Source: Candidatus Nitronauta litoralis (lineage in GTDB: Bacteria > Nitrospinota > Nitrospinia > Nitrospinales > Nitrospinaceae). From it: a stretch of DNA of 64,000 nucleotides. Each line of letters begins with the position of its first letter. Position 1 is the stretch's first letter. The stretch covers positions 1,426,001 through 1,490,000 of the forward strand of contig CP048685.1 in the NCBI GenBank assembly GCA_015698285.1. Direction: 5' to 3'. A program made the translations under genes and the position numbers. The notes below the pieces were generated by a model. That model ran no database searches, had not been told where the DNA came from, and saw nothing but the letters and a program-made list of their open reading frames with translations. Below, piece by piece: positions 1-9,391 of the stretch.

Positions 1-794
1 ATAAACCCGGGGACATAATCTTCATAGGATTTTAGTTCAGAAGAATCCGGGTCAGGGATTTTGGGTTTGTTGTAAAGAGACTCTGCGTAGGCTGATGGTC
101 CGAGCCAGGCCATCTGCACTTGCATAGTTAAATTTCTCAATAGCCACGCCGTCGCAAGTTGAGGACCTGATCCACCACCGGTAAAAATTGAATTCCAGCC
201 AATATAAAGAGTGATGATTTCAGGTTCCAGTTTTCGAAATTCATCGAGGCGTGGCAAAAGATGGTGGGGGGCGATTCCTTCAAGGCCGGCATTGATCACT
301 TCCACCAATGGGCCCATCTCGTTTAATTCCTGTTCGATCACACGCGGATAGGTCATTCTGTCGAGAAGTGTGCCAAACGTGCAGGAATCTCCAAGTGAGA
401 GAATTCGAACTTTGGAATGTGCGCGATCAATTTCCGGTCCTTTAAAACCGTTCCGGTTAATTTGAAACATTCGGGCATTTTCATTCAACTGATACTTTTT
501 CGCGAGACGATTTAGAATTTTGACGGTTATGTGATAACCGTTTTTCTTTTTGGATTGGATCAACTGATTGAGATTCAGGGAGAGTCCTGGTTTGAGGAGC
601 AGCCTGCCGGGATTTGCAGGATCCTCTTGCTCATAAATATCCAGGCCTTGCAGGAGGGGAAGACCAATGGCCTGTTTTATGGGTTCGCGTGTCCAGAAAA
701 TTAACTGAGAAAATCCTTCGAGAATAATCAGGGAAGCGATAAAAGTGGTGCCAATAAAAACTAAGCTGCGATATTTGGGAATGGGGGTGTGCAT
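1..794 (-). CDS. SGNH/GDSL-type hydrolase family protein (partial, C-terminus outside window)
   Basis: An open frame runs from ATG at 794 to the window edge (264 codons, no stop). Residues about 7-30 form one hydrophobic N-terminal segment, so the protein is probably membrane-anchored or exported. The block I motif ILSLGDSCTFG holds the expected nucleophile Ser of SGNH hydrolases, and LYIGWNS downstream fits block III (Gly-x-Asn). The C-terminal Asp-x-x-His block lies beyond the window. Related proteins act on ester or acyl groups of polysaccharides or lipids, but the substrate cannot be told here. The gene reads away from the M23 peptidase gene at 934-1797 on the same strand. Confidence 0.75.
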   Translation of the reverse strand, partial: MHTPIPKYRSLVFIGTTFIASLIILEGFSQLIFWTREPIKQAIGLPLLQGLDIYEQEDPANPGRLLLKPGLSLNLNQLIQSKKKNGYHITVKILNRLAKKYQLNENARMFQINRNGFKGPEIDRAHSKVRILSLGDSCTFGTLLDRMTYPRVIEQELNEMGPLVEVINAGLEGIAPHHLLPRLDEFRKLEPEIITLYIGWNSIFTGGGSGPQLATAWLLRNLTMQVQMAWLGPSAYAESLYNKPKIPDPDSSELKSYEDYVPGF

Positions 795-933
795 TTTGAG
801 CCACCATCATATTTTATGGGCTCAGTATACACCTTTCATTGTATGGACTACTTGCCATAGGGTTAAAAACCAGCGAAAAAGGGGTATTTTCGTTTAAAGT
901 GGCTATTTTCAATGTCTTTAAGGGATTTTACTG

Positions 934-1797
934 TCATTCCCATGGGGGGTAGTGGGCCCAGAGTGATTTTTTCCTCCCCGGCAGACCGGAGCCGTCCCAG
1001 GGATCAACCACCGGGCCGTGCAGGTAGTAGCCGCCGGGTCCCCATACTTCAAAGTGCAGGTGAGGGCCGGTAGACCTTCCTGCACTGCCGACCTCTCCAA
1101 TTTTTTGACCCGCCTTGATCCGTTGTCCGGGCCTCACGGTAATGGAACCGCTTTTTAGATGATCGTATCGGGTTCCAAATACATCCTGCATTTGCGGGTG
1201 CAGAATGATGACCACATTGCCGCCGCCAAATACCCAGTAACAACTGCCAAACTGTTCGCCGCCGGTCTGGCAGTAGGGTCCGTACCCTGTTGATACATCG
1301 GTTCCATTGGGCACCGAGCAATCCGGGTGGGTGCGCGGACTGACACAGCGGTCGAAACGGTTGGGGTCATCGAAAACAAATTTAACAACGCCATCGGCAG
1401 CAGCGTAGACATCGACTCCGTCATCCATCTGGTCGAAATTGACGATGATGTCCGTGCCTTCGTGACCACGATACATGGGGCGCTCCCCGTAAGGGGTACG
1501 GCCATCGTTGTCGATATCCGGAAAACCAATCCGACAGTTTATTCCCGGAGTGCAGTCGATGGGCCAGGACAGTAAACGGGATTTCCAGAATTCGGGTTCC
1601 CCGTTCAGCGGATCATTCTGATTCGTGGGTACGGCGCGGTTGCGAAATTTTTCCGGCACTTTTTCGATGGAATCGACGATGTGCCATCGTCCACGATGAT
1701 CCTCCCATTTGTAAAGTATGGCGTGGGAAAGCAGGGGAGTTAATAACATTATCAACCCGACCACAATGCAAAAAAATAAAACCCGTTTAATTCCCAT
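934..1797 (-). CDS. M23 family metallopeptidase with DUF4124-like N-terminus
   Basis: A 287-residue exported protein. Residues 1-26 are a signal peptide. Residues 28-55 (LYKWEDHRGRWHIVDS) resemble the DUF4124 domain common on envelope proteins. The LytM/M23 domain occupies roughly 105-280, with zinc ligands expected at H112 and D116 (GHEGTD) and in HLHFE (H246, H248), and H213 in YDHL as a likely catalytic His. All key residues are present, so it is probably an active peptidoglycan endopeptidase of the periplasm. A Cys-rich insertion (about 150-187) may be disulfide-bonded. No obvious divisome partner is adjacent. Confidence 0.85.
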   Translation of the reverse strand: MGIKRVLFFCIVVGLIMLLTPLLSHAILYKWEDHRGRWHIVDSIEKVPEKFRNRAVPTNQNDPLNGEPEFWKSRLLSWPIDCTPGINCRIGFPDIDNDGRTPYGERPMYRGHEGTDIIVNFDQMDDGVDVYAAADGVVKFVFDDPNRFDRCVSPRTHPDCSVPNGTDVSTGYGPYCQTGGEQFGSCYWVFGGGNVVIILHPQMQDVFGTRYDHLKSGSITVRPGQRIKAGQKIGEVGSAGRSTGPHLHFEVWGPGGYYLHGPVVDPWDGSGLPGRKKSLWAHYPPWE

Positions 1798-1838
1798 TAG
1801 CCAATACGTCCCTGGTCACGCTGGATAAAAATGGACAT

Positions 1839-2690
1839 CTATATTTTAAGGGTCAAACTCAATGGGGCGTGATCGGAAAATTCATGGATCCACTTGTCCT
1901 GATCCTTTACAGAGCACAACTCCGCCCAGCCTCCCACGTGAACATCGGCACCTTGCCCTGCGTTCATGAACTGCAGGTGGTCTGCTGCAAAGACATGGTC
2001 GAGGTCTGCTGGTGCATACCTTGATTTTGATCCATTATTAAAAGTAGCCGTATGTGTTTTGCTGAGGTGCGTCATGCCGCGCCTTCGGAACCGATTGGCA
2101 ACGATCTTTATTTCGTGCGGCCCCGGAATATCAAATTGTTTGCCTTCATAGTTCATTCCCATGGTGTTCATATCACCCAGAATAATAAAATTGGATTGCT
2201 TTTGCCCACTGTGTTTGGCCAATTTGTCCAGAGATCTTTTCAGACTGAAGGCCTTGTCGAACATGGCATCGCGTAGTCCGAACCCTTCGGGGCTTGGCAT
2301 ACTCTTGAGATGTGTGAAAAGAATGGGAATGTGCTGATCATTCATTGTAACCGTCAGCAATGCGCCGGGCCGGAGGTTTGGATTGCTTCTTTTGAACTCA
2401 TTGCGTTGTGTGAAAAATGAAGTGATGCCGTGTTTTACACCGATGAGGAGTTCCTGGGTTTGCCTGCCTTCCGTAATACTGAAAGTGTAGCCGGATAAAA
2501 TCTTGGTCATTTTGGAATGAACATCCTTACCCTCAACTTCTGAAAGTCCAAAAACATCAGGTTTTTTATCTTTAATAAATTTACAGACCCGTTCGACACG
2601 GTTTTGCCGTTTCTGGCGGCTGTTTTTATCGATACCGCCACGACCGTTAAAATGTTCGAGGTTCCAGGATAAAATACTGAGCTTGCTCAT
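1839..2690 (-). CDS. Endonuclease/exonuclease/phosphatase (EEP) family protein
   Basis: A 283-residue protein with the EEP (DNase I-like) fold signatures: SWNLEHF near the N-terminus (N10), LSEVEG with the metal-binding Glu at about 51, LGDMN (D173, N175) and the C-terminal SDHAPLS (D273, H274). There is no signal peptide, so it is probably cytoplasmic. The family covers nucleases, phosphodiesterases and lipid phosphatases, and the substrate cannot be decided from sequence. A 41-bp gap separates it from the M23 gene downstream on the same strand; co-transcription is possible. Confidence 0.8.
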   Translation of the reverse strand: MSKLSILSWNLEHFNGRGGIDKNSRQKRQNRVERVCKFIKDKKPDVFGLSEVEGKDVHSKMTKILSGYTFSITEGRQTQELLIGVKHGITSFFTQRNEFKRSNPNLRPGALLTVTMNDQHIPILFTHLKSMPSPEGFGLRDAMFDKAFSLKRSLDKLAKHSGQKQSNFIILGDMNTMGMNYEGKQFDIPGPHEIKIVANRFRRRGMTHLSKTHTATFNNGSKSRYAPADLDHVFAADHLQFMNAGQGADVHVGGWAELCSVKDQDKWIHEFSDHAPLSLTLKI

Positions 2691-3149
2691 AAGGTTTCTC
2701 CAAATTAGACAAGTTAAAAAAAATTTGCTTTTGAAGTTTTTTAAAAGTGTATCCGACGATTTATTTTTTATAAAAAAAAGAGGATGGTCATTAACTGAAT
2801 AATTTTACCGTTGATATAGAAAAAGGGAAAGGAAATCGGAACGTATCAGAAAATATAAATTGGGGGTGATTGTAAAAGGCAGTTTCAAATTAAAGAGAGC
2901 TTTGCATAACCCAAAAAATTTTATTATACGTAACTTTTCGGTAGCTATTTATTTCTTTCCCCTTGAAAGGAGACCTTTGCATAACTCTAAAACCAAAAGC
3001 AAAGGCGAGATTCTTCGCGGAGTTTATCCTGAGCCAAGTCGAAGTGCTCAGAATGACAGTGCTTTGATTCTATATGTCACGCTGAGCCTGTCGAAGTGCG
3101 GCCTCCTTATTGTTTTCACTTAGAAAGCACATATCCAAAGGTCTCCTGA
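2691..3149. repeat. Intergenic dispersed repeats (459 bp)
   Basis: No gene is supported. The stretch holds two copies of a short motif reading gag(a)-x-CTTTGCATAAC (2895-2910 and 2969-2985). It also holds a copy of the family reading GGCGAGATTCTTC ... CTCAGAATGACA (3004-3060), and a related GTCACGCTGAGCCTGTCGAA string (3077-3096). A weak 87-codon frame at 2860-3123 runs straight through these repeats and is judged non-coding. The same families recur near 6.3, 13.5, 35.8, 36.8, 38.0 and 39.7 kb. Confidence 0.7.
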
Positions 3150-5195
3150 TTAAAGGGAGTCCTCATTTGGTAAAGAGCCATTGAGAAACTGTTTCACTTG
3201 ATTGATATCCTGGGTGCGTGAGCAATTGGGCAGTGAATCCAGAAACTGTTGCCCGTAGCCGCGCCGGGACATACGGGAGTCGAGTATCGAAACCACTCCT
3301 CGGTCGGTTCGCGTGCGGATCAACCGCCCAAACCCCTGACGTAGCTGAATGATCGCCCTTGGAATCTGAAAATGTTTGAAGGGATTGATCTGGCGTTTTT
3401 TCATGTCTTCCACACGCGCTTCTACAAGGGGGTCTGTGGGGACATCAAACGGCAGCTTGGTGATGACCACCGAACTCAAGGCATCGCCGGGAATGTCGAC
3501 ACCCTGCCAGAAAGAATTGGTGCCGAAGATCACGGACGGTTCCTGCTTGAACCGGTCCAGCATGCGTGAAGGAGACAGGTCTCCCTGTTTCAGCAACGGA
3601 TAGTGCGATAACTTTGGGTCGAGTATTTTGAAAACACGGTTAAGTAAATCGTAACTGGTAAACAGCAGGAAGGTTTTTCCGCCCGTGTTTTCGATCAGGG
3701 TCTCAATCCGCTCGGCCATCGTGTTGACGTAAAGATTGATCTCTTCATTGGGTTCCGGCAGATCTTTTGGCAGGTAAAGCATGGCCTGGTTCGGGTAGTC
3801 AAAAGGTGAATCCAGGATGGATTCCTCTTTAGGTTCGAATCCCAGTCGTTCTTTCACATAATCAAAATTACGGTTGGTTGAAAGCGTTGCCGATGTCATG
3901 ACCACGCGTTCGGTTTTATCGAACACCTGCTTTTGCATTTCCTCCTTGATATTGACCGGGACCCCTTTGAGTGTTGCCCGCGGGTATCGTTTGCGTTGCG
4001 CGATTTCCAGCCAGTACACGTAGTCCTCAAGATCCTGATTCAGCCAGGCCGTGAGGGTGTTGTTAAAGGCGAAACATCGTTCTGCTGCTGCCGTGGCCTC
4101 AAGTATATCTTCATCCGTGTCGAGTTCCGGCTCGATCGCCTTGAACATTTCGTACAGGTCTTTCAGGGGAAGAAACAGGGTGTTGTTGATCTGTGGTTTC
4201 TGATGGAAGCGCAGGGTGCGATCACCGCGCCCGAACTGGTCGAACAGGTTTTCGAAGAAGGCATCTACCGCCTGTCTCACCTTGATCACCTGTTTACGGA
4301 TTTCAACAGTTAAACGGTCGGGGAGGTGGGTGACGCGTCCGCGTTTGGTGCGTGGGTTGTACAACCGGTCCAGAAAATAATTGAGTGAGGCATTGGAAAC
4401 TTCAAGGCCAAGGAAGTTGGTGCCGACTTCTTCAAGATTCTGGGCTTCATCGAAGATCACCGCATCAAACCGGGGCAACACGGCACCGGAATTAGCCACA
4501 TTGGCGAAGAACAGGGAATGGTTCACCACGAGCAGGTGCGCGCTGTACCACCGCCGTCGCTCGCGAAAATAAAAACACTGTTGATAGGTTTCGCAGTTTT
4601 TCCCCTGGCACAAATCCTTTTGCCGCCCGACTTCCTCCCATACAGAGGGCAGCGGTTCAAAAGGGAGTTCACTTTTGATGCCATTTTTGGTAATCCGCGA
4701 CCAACTGAACAAGTCGTCGAGTTGCTCGTCTTCTTCAGAACGGTTGAACAATCCCGTTTGAGCGGCGCGTTTCATTCTGCGAAGGGACAGATAATTTTCG
4801 TTACCCAGACACAGGGCGTAACGAAACGGAATCGGCAAGGTTTCCCTGAGCAGGGGAATGTCGTGATTGAGAATTTGTTCCTGCAAGGTTTTGGTGTAGG
4901 TGGAGACCACGACCTTTTTATCGTTCGCGACAGCCCAGAGAATAGCCGGAACCAGATAGGCCAGGCTCTTGCCCGTCCCGGTCCCTGCCTCAACCATCAG
5001 GTGTTCCCCCTCCATCAGGGAACGCATGACGGATTCAGACATGGCCACCTGTTCCGAACGGCTTTCGAAATTGGACATGCGCTGGGCCAGGCGTCCGTCT
5101 TCTGCAAAATAGGATGTGACATCTTCGACTTTCATGAGGTGCAGAATACGGCGGATTGTTGCAGGGAACAAGGGACAACTGATGGGATTCTCCAA
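3150..5195 (-). CDS. dinG: DinG-family ATP-dependent DNA helicase (XPD-like, Fe-S)
   Basis: A 681-residue superfamily 2 helicase. Walker A is AGTGTGKS (about 70-77) and the DEAQ box about 249-252. Four Cys at about 129, 196, 201 and 207 match the Fe-S cluster of DinG/XPD helicases, the last three with the expected 5- and 6-residue spacing. The C-terminal half carries VVMTSATL, GTNSFWQGVDIPGD and QGFGRLIRTRTDRG (motif VI). It is expected to unwind DNA 5' to 3' and help resolve R-loops or replication conflicts. A second Met at 5135 (MKVEDV) may be the true start, because the first 20 residues are not typical of the family. Confidence 0.9.
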   Translation of the reverse strand: MENPISCPLFPATIRRILHLMKVEDVTSYFAEDGRLAQRMSNFESRSEQVAMSESVMRSLMEGEHLMVEAGTGTGKSLAYLVPAILWAVANDKKVVVSTYTKTLQEQILNHDIPLLRETLPIPFRYALCLGNENYLSLRRMKRAAQTGLFNRSEEDEQLDDLFSWSRITKNGIKSELPFEPLPSVWEEVGRQKDLCQGKNCETYQQCFYFRERRRWYSAHLLVVNHSLFFANVANSGAVLPRFDAVIFDEAQNLEEVGTNFLGLEVSNASLNYFLDRLYNPRTKRGRVTHLPDRLTVEIRKQVIKVRQAVDAFFENLFDQFGRGDRTLRFHQKPQINNTLFLPLKDLYEMFKAIEPELDTDEDILEATAAAERCFAFNNTLTAWLNQDLEDYVYWLEIAQRKRYPRATLKGVPVNIKEEMQKQVFDKTERVVMTSATLSTNRNFDYVKERLGFEPKEESILDSPFDYPNQAMLYLPKDLPEPNEEINLYVNTMAERIETLIENTGGKTFLLFTSYDLLNRVFKILDPKLSHYPLLKQGDLSPSRMLDRFKQEPSVIFGTNSFWQGVDIPGDALSSVVITKLPFDVPTDPLVEARVEDMKKRQINPFKHFQIPRAIIQLRQGFGRLIRTRTDRGVVSILDSRMSRRGYGQQFLDSLPNCSRTQDINQVKQFLNGSLPNEDSL

Positions 5196-5320
5196 AAACC
5201 AGCTGGCTCCGCCTGGAGTGCTTTTTAAATTTTTATCCTGGGAATTTTATCAACCTGCACCAGCTTGTTAATTTGTTTAAATTTATTGAAATTAAACTTC
5301 GCAATAAATCCCATAACTTA

Positions 5321-5349
5321 TTGTTTTTTAATATCTAATGCTGTATTCT
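5321..5349 (+). promoter_or_regulatory. Possible sigma70-type promoter for the SYLF gene
   Basis: TTGTTT (5321-5326) is separated by 17 bp from TATTCT (5344-5349), each matching four of six consensus positions, about 55 bp upstream of the chosen ATG at 5404. This is suggestive only. Confidence 0.3.
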
Positions 5350-5403
5350 AGGTAAAATACTAATCTGGGGGAGCTGTTCCCCGTAATGTCAAGGAGATGG
5401 GTC

Positions 5404-6282
5404 ATGCGCTTGTCCGCACTCACATTGTTATTCGTTTTGCTATTCACCTCCACTGCCTCCGCCTGGCACACGGAGAAGCACGAATTACTTAATGAGGCGG
5501 TCGAGGTCCTGAAGGATATGCAGGATGCCCCTGACGTGGCTATCCCTACTAAACTCCTCCAGAAAGCGAAAGCCATCGTGGTCATCCCGACTTTGCTGAA
5601 GGGCGGTTTCATGCTGGGTGCCCGCTATGGTGAAGGAATCGCCACAGTTCGAAATCCATATACCGGTAAATGGGGTCCGCCTTCTTTCATCACATCCGCT
5701 GGAGCCAGCTTTGGTTTTCAGGCAGGAGCCCAGGCCATCGATCTGGTTCTTCTGGTGATGTCCGAGCGCGGTATCAAGGGATTGTTGAAGGATAATTTTA
5801 CGCTCGGTGGCGACATCGCGCTTACTGCCGGCCCCGTCGGACGCTATGCCGAAGCAGGAGCAGACATCCTCATGCAGGGCGAAATCTATTCCTACTCGCG
5901 CAGTAAAGGTTTGTTTGGTGGCGTGTCCTTAAAAGGAACGGTTGTCCAGCCGAATGAAGACAAGAACCGGTCCTACTATGGAACTACAATGAATGCCGAC
6001 CAGATCCTGATGGGAGGCAAACTCAAACGCATTCCCAAAACTGCGATGGATTTTATTGGGTCGATGAACAAAGTCGCCCCGCCTTTTCAAAACCCGTACC
6101 AGGGTGAAAAACTGGCGCAAAACGAAGCACCCTCTCAGCCGATTCCTGCACAGGTTGCCAAACCTGCCAACCCGGTTCGTGCGCCACAAGCAGCGCCACC
6201 GGTGATGTCGCGTCGAGTTGAACCGTCGCACCCGAAACCGCCTGTTCAAGCCAAATCGAAAAAACAGGAACCTCTCTGGTAA
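5404..6282 (+). CDS. SYLF (Ysc84/DUF500) domain exported lipid-binding protein
   Basis: The start is placed at ATG 5404 because AAGGAG at 5391-5396 lies 7 bp upstream of it; an in-frame ATG at 5386 would precede that site. The 292-residue product has a signal peptide ending near SASAW. The SYLF domain follows, including AKAIVVIPTLLKGGFMLGA, GEGIATVRN, FITSAGASFGFQAGAQAIDLV and the end motif SRSKGLFGGVSLKG. SYLF domains bind acidic phospholipids in known members. The C-terminal 80 residues are Pro/Ala/Lys-rich and low in complexity. Flanking genes do not suggest a pathway. Confidence 0.85.
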   Translation: MRLSALTLLFVLLFTSTASAWHTEKHELLNEAVEVLKDMQDAPDVAIPTKLLQKAKAIVVIPTLLKGGFMLGARYGEGIATVRNPYTGKWGPPSFITSAGASFGFQAGAQAIDLVLLVMSERGIKGLLKDNFTLGGDIALTAGPVGRYAEAGADILMQGEIYSYSRSKGLFGGVSLKGTVVQPNEDKNRSYYGTTMNADQILMGGKLKRIPKTAMDFIGSMNKVAPPFQNPYQGEKLAQNEAPSQPIPAQVAKPANPVRAPQAAPPVMSRRVEPSHPKPPVQAKSKKQEPLW

Positions 6283-6616
6283 GAGAGCTTTGCATAATTC
6301 CTACAACAAAGGTCCAAGGCGAGATTCTTCTCTTCGCTCAGAATGACATTTCTTTGATTTAAAGTGTCGCATTCAAGAACGCGAATAATTATTCTTAAAA
6401 GACGTGACAGCGATTCTTGAAAACTTTACCTCTTATCCAATATTCCCCCTTCCACGAAGGGGGACGCGTAGCAGGGGGATTTGAGGCTTTGCAGTTACTA
6501 AAATGCCATTTAGCCATTCAGAATCTTTCGCCTTAGCTCAGAATAAACTCCACGAAGAATCTCGCCTTGGCTTTTATTTTTTGTATTTACGAAAGTTCTC
6601 TTTTTTAAAAGCCTGA
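6283..6616. repeat. Intergenic dispersed repeats (334 bp)
   Basis: The stretch begins right after the SYLF stop with AGAGCTTTGCATAA. It then has one GGCGAGATTCTTC...CTCAGAATGACA copy (6311-6350), a GGGGGACGCGTAGCAGGGGGATTTGAGG-type block (about 6460-6486, described in pieces) and an inverted copy ending in GAAGAATCTCGCC (about 6555-6567). No gene is seen. Confidence 0.65.
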
Positions 6617-6961
6617 TTGCAGCAATTGCCCTTGGGCGATGAAGGCATCATCCTCAGAATTCTGTTATTTAATTTCGGCATAAAACTCGGCCAGATCGGC
6701 GAGCTTTGTATCCTGTTGGCCCTCTTGTATAAATGGAGACGTGCCAAATCCTTTTTGCAGATCAGTTTCGCATCCAACCACGCCATCACTGCCGCAGGCG
6801 TGTTTTTTTTCCTGATGCAGATGCATGGCTACGAGCACACGATGAATCCCGATGAGTTTGGTTTCCCGGAAGAGAACCATTTTCATGCCCATGAAGCCAT
6901 GGACGTTGTCACACCCACCACTCCTCTCCCCGGCAGCGAATATCTGGTGGATCCTGAATAG
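6617..6961 (+). CDS. Hypothetical small membrane protein, possibly a 5'-truncated remnant
   Basis: The frame encodes up to 114 residues with one or two hydrophobic segments (ILRILLFNFG, ITAAGVFFFLMQM) and a polar, His-rich tail (HGYEHTMNPDEFGFPEENHFHAHEAMD). The only upstream initiators are TTG codons and no Shine-Dalgarno site is seen, while a dispersed repeat lies immediately upstream. The natural 5' end may therefore have been lost. I recognise no family. The tail looks protein-like, so I keep it at low confidence. Confidence 0.35.
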   Translation: MQQLPLGDEGIILRILLFNFGIKLGQIGELCILLALLYKWRRAKSFLQISFASNHAITAAGVFFFLMQMHGYEHTMNPDEFGFPEENHFHAHEAMDVVTPTTPLPGSEYLVDPE

Positions 6962-7016
6962 GTGGTTTTAATCAACATTTATAGGGTAAGTGATGACATT
7001 TTGTGCGATGGATATT

Positions 7017-8051
7017 TTAACTTTGCTTTGGGGTTATTTCAAAAACCCACAAGGGCAGGCCCTTGTTAAACGGTTCGTTAGGCAAAATTTTATCTAAGGA
7101 GGGTAAGCCTTTTAGTGAGGTCATTTTAGGAAGGTTGGATTGCCCCTCAGTTTGGAAAAAAAATATATTTGTATAGAGATCGCTTAAATAAGCAATAATT
7201 TGAAAAGGTTGATCCGTAATTTTTTCTTCAGGCACAGAAATATAATCCCACCCGACCAAATTACCGTTTGTAATTAAAAGTTCTTCTTTTGGTGATTTCC
7301 AAGTACCGAACCAGAACAAATAAAAAGCTAAACGCTCAATTTCTTTGTTCCTAATAATTCCCTCAGTAGAAACTAAATATATTCCAGTAATTTTGGCTGA
7401 AACTTTTTCATTTTTTCTGTTTATGTTTAAATTTTCTGGTTTTATTTTTATCCGAAATATTAAGGGACTTGTAGTTGCTACCGCCTTGTCGCCTAACTCA
7501 AACATATGATTTTTTTCGAAGGCTACAGACATTTCAAGTGTATATTTTCCCCGTTGAAGTTTAAAATCACCAAGATTGTTTAGACTCCATTTACCTAATT
7601 TTTTCCAGTAAATTGCAATTTTAATTGGAGAGCCGGTTATTTTTGAATAGGTTTTTATTTTTGAAATATAGCTTTTGGTAAAACTATACTGAAAGGTTTT
7701 TACATTTTTGTTTTGGGTTTTAGGAGAAAAGTTTTTAACCTCGATAAAGTATTTTTCCCCATTTTTTAATATTATTTTGAAATCAGGTATTTGAATATTG
7801 TCCGCTGAAAAATATTTTTCTTCGTCTAATTTTTGTATTAAGGCTACAGCTTTTAATTCTTTTACCATTTCAAAAAAAATATTCTCAGTCCTTTTTCCAT
7901 AAACAAACGTTGGACTATTTCTTATTTCGCGGGTTTCTTTTTCAAGTATGGAAGGAAGTTTTTTGATACCATTTTCCGTTGATAGGTCCAAATTGTGTTT
8001 CGTAGCAAATGAATCTAATTGTTCAATCAAAGAAAATATTTTTTTGGCCAT
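7017..8051 (-). CDS. PD-(D/E)XK nuclease-like protein, AT-rich orphan
   Basis: A 344-residue protein, strongly AT-rich compared with both neighbours. Residues 89-106 read as a PD-(D/E)XK core: IPD (P89-D90), 13 residues, then IEVK (E104, K106), with an upstream helix Glu (about E57 or E61). This is the active site of restriction-like endonucleases. The second half (about 150-340) has no recognisable motif. There is no signal peptide or membrane segment and no methyltransferase partner beside it. Its composition and isolation suggest horizontal transfer; a role in restriction or another defence is inferred only. Confidence 0.6.
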   Translation of the reverse strand: MAKKIFSLIEQLDSFATKHNLDLSTENGIKKLPSILEKETREIRNSPTFVYGKRTENIFFEMVKELKAVALIQKLDEEKYFSADNIQIPDFKIILKNGEKYFIEVKNFSPKTQNKNVKTFQYSFTKSYISKIKTYSKITGSPIKIAIYWKKLGKWSLNNLGDFKLQRGKYTLEMSVAFEKNHMFELGDKAVATTSPLIFRIKIKPENLNINRKNEKVSAKITGIYLVSTEGIIRNKEIERLAFYLFWFGTWKSPKEELLITNGNLVGWDYISVPEEKITDQPFQIIAYLSDLYTNIFFFQTEGQSNLPKMTSLKGLPSLDKILPNEPFNKGLPLWVFEITPKQS

Positions 8052-8088
8052 TATGAATACCCTGATATGTTGAGGCTAAGTATCTTCT

Positions 8089-9279
8089 CTAAACCGTCGT
8101 GATTTTTTCGCGGATGCGGGCGCTGATGAGGTCCAGCGTGATGACGACCAAGGCTATCGACCACAGCGCGGTTGCGGCTTTGTGGTATTGCAACAGGTTG
8201 ATCCATTGCTGCAGTAAAAACCCGATCCCGCCACCACCAACAAACCCGATGATGGTGGACATTCGGATATTGATGTCCCAGCGATAAAACATCAATGCCA
8301 GAAACTGCGGCACCACCTGCGGCACCACGCCATACAACACAACCTGCAGGGGTTTTGCCCCGGTGGCGGTAATTGCTTCCACCGGACCGGGATCAATCGA
8401 TTCGATTTGTTCCGAAAATAATTTACCCAGCGCTGCCGTTGAATGAACGGCCAGCGCTAAAACACCTGCAAACGGACCAATCCCCACCCACACGGCAAAC
8501 AAAATGGCCATAATCAGTGGTTCCACGGACCGCAGGATATTGAACAGGAAACGAACGCTGTAATATATTCCTCGCGGCAGTACTCCTGTCATCAAATTGC
8601 GCGCACCCATGAAACTGAGCGGTATCGCAAGAATCACAGCCAGCGTGGTTGCCATCAATCCAAGAAAAATCGTCTCGACAATTTTCTCAAGCGTGAGCTG
8701 CAACGTCTTGCTCACCGCCCAGCCTCCACTGGACCAGGCCAGCACCAGCCGTACTTTCTGGTTTTCACTGCGTGCAATCGGCGGGACAGTGACCACACTT
8801 TCGAAATGGCCCTGTCCATCGGTCGTGATTTCTTCCAGGGGGAACTCCTGGTTGACCGAGTTGATCCAGAACAATTGCCCCTTACTGTTCGCTTTCAATC
8901 CACTCCCTTGCACAGAGACCGCATCACCCACCGCTCCTCTTGGAGGCGAAAGCCTGAGGACTTCAGTTGTTTCCTCAGGTATGGGATCAGACGGTGCGCC
9001 GAACCCGAACGCCATGTCCCGCTCGAGGTGGAAGGGAACTTCCCATTGTTTCGAACTGGTTTTGGCTACGAGGATTTCGGGCTGTAGCAGGGCGATCACC
9101 AGTGGGCGGACCAGATGCGCATCTTTTAACAGGGCAGATGGATTGATCTCTGTTACCCGCCAGCCGTAAGAAAAAACAAAAAGGGCGATCAACAGCCAGA
9201 TTAAAAATTTGGTTGTGGTGTAAAAGGGACGAATGCGGGGAAGAGGGTCAGTCGATGAGGAAACGGAATCCTTTTCCAT
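8089..9279 (-). CDS. PhnE-like ABC transporter permease with periplasmic TIG/Ig-like insertion
   Basis: A 396-residue protein. Residues 1-45 carry an N-terminal transmembrane segment. Then comes a long periplasmic part in which about 105-195 (LSPPRGAVGDAVSVQGSGL onward) looks like an IPT/TIG Ig-like domain. Residues about 200-390 are the permease domain (ETIFLGLMATTLAVILAIP, then EAITATGAKPLQVVLYGVVPQVVPQFLA, an EAA-type loop), typical of phosphonate/phosphate-type PhnE. No ATPase or binding-protein gene of this system is adjacent, so partners must be encoded elsewhere. The substrate is uncertain. Confidence 0.75.
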   Translation of the reverse strand: MEKDSVSSSTDPLPRIRPFYTTTKFLIWLLIALFVFSYGWRVTEINPSALLKDAHLVRPLVIALLQPEILVAKTSSKQWEVPFHLERDMAFGFGAPSDPIPEETTEVLRLSPPRGAVGDAVSVQGSGLKANSKGQLFWINSVNQEFPLEEITTDGQGHFESVVTVPPIARSENQKVRLVLAWSSGGWAVSKTLQLTLEKIVETIFLGLMATTLAVILAIPLSFMGARNLMTGVLPRGIYYSVRFLFNILRSVEPLIMAILFAVWVGIGPFAGVLALAVHSTAALGKLFSEQIESIDPGPVEAITATGAKPLQVVLYGVVPQVVPQFLALMFYRWDINIRMSTIIGFVGGGGIGFLLQQWINLLQYHKAATALWSIALVVITLDLISARIREKITTV

Positions 9280-9391
9280 GGCAGATTAAAGAGCAGTGTG
9301 CGGTGGTGTTGGTTGGCTGATAGAAATCATTTTAAAGTCCGCTCAAATTGTGGTGTCTGCACACTAGCGGTTAGCCTGTCATGGCTGGTGA

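Noticed and set aside
2860-3123. 87-codon frame in the intergenic region after the EEP gene
   Set aside because: It runs through dispersed repeat elements and gives no protein-like sequence.
4518-5228. Long rightward reading frame (236 codons) opposite dinG
   Set aside because: It is antisense to the conserved helicase motifs, has no ribosome-binding site and a composition expected of a mirrored frame.
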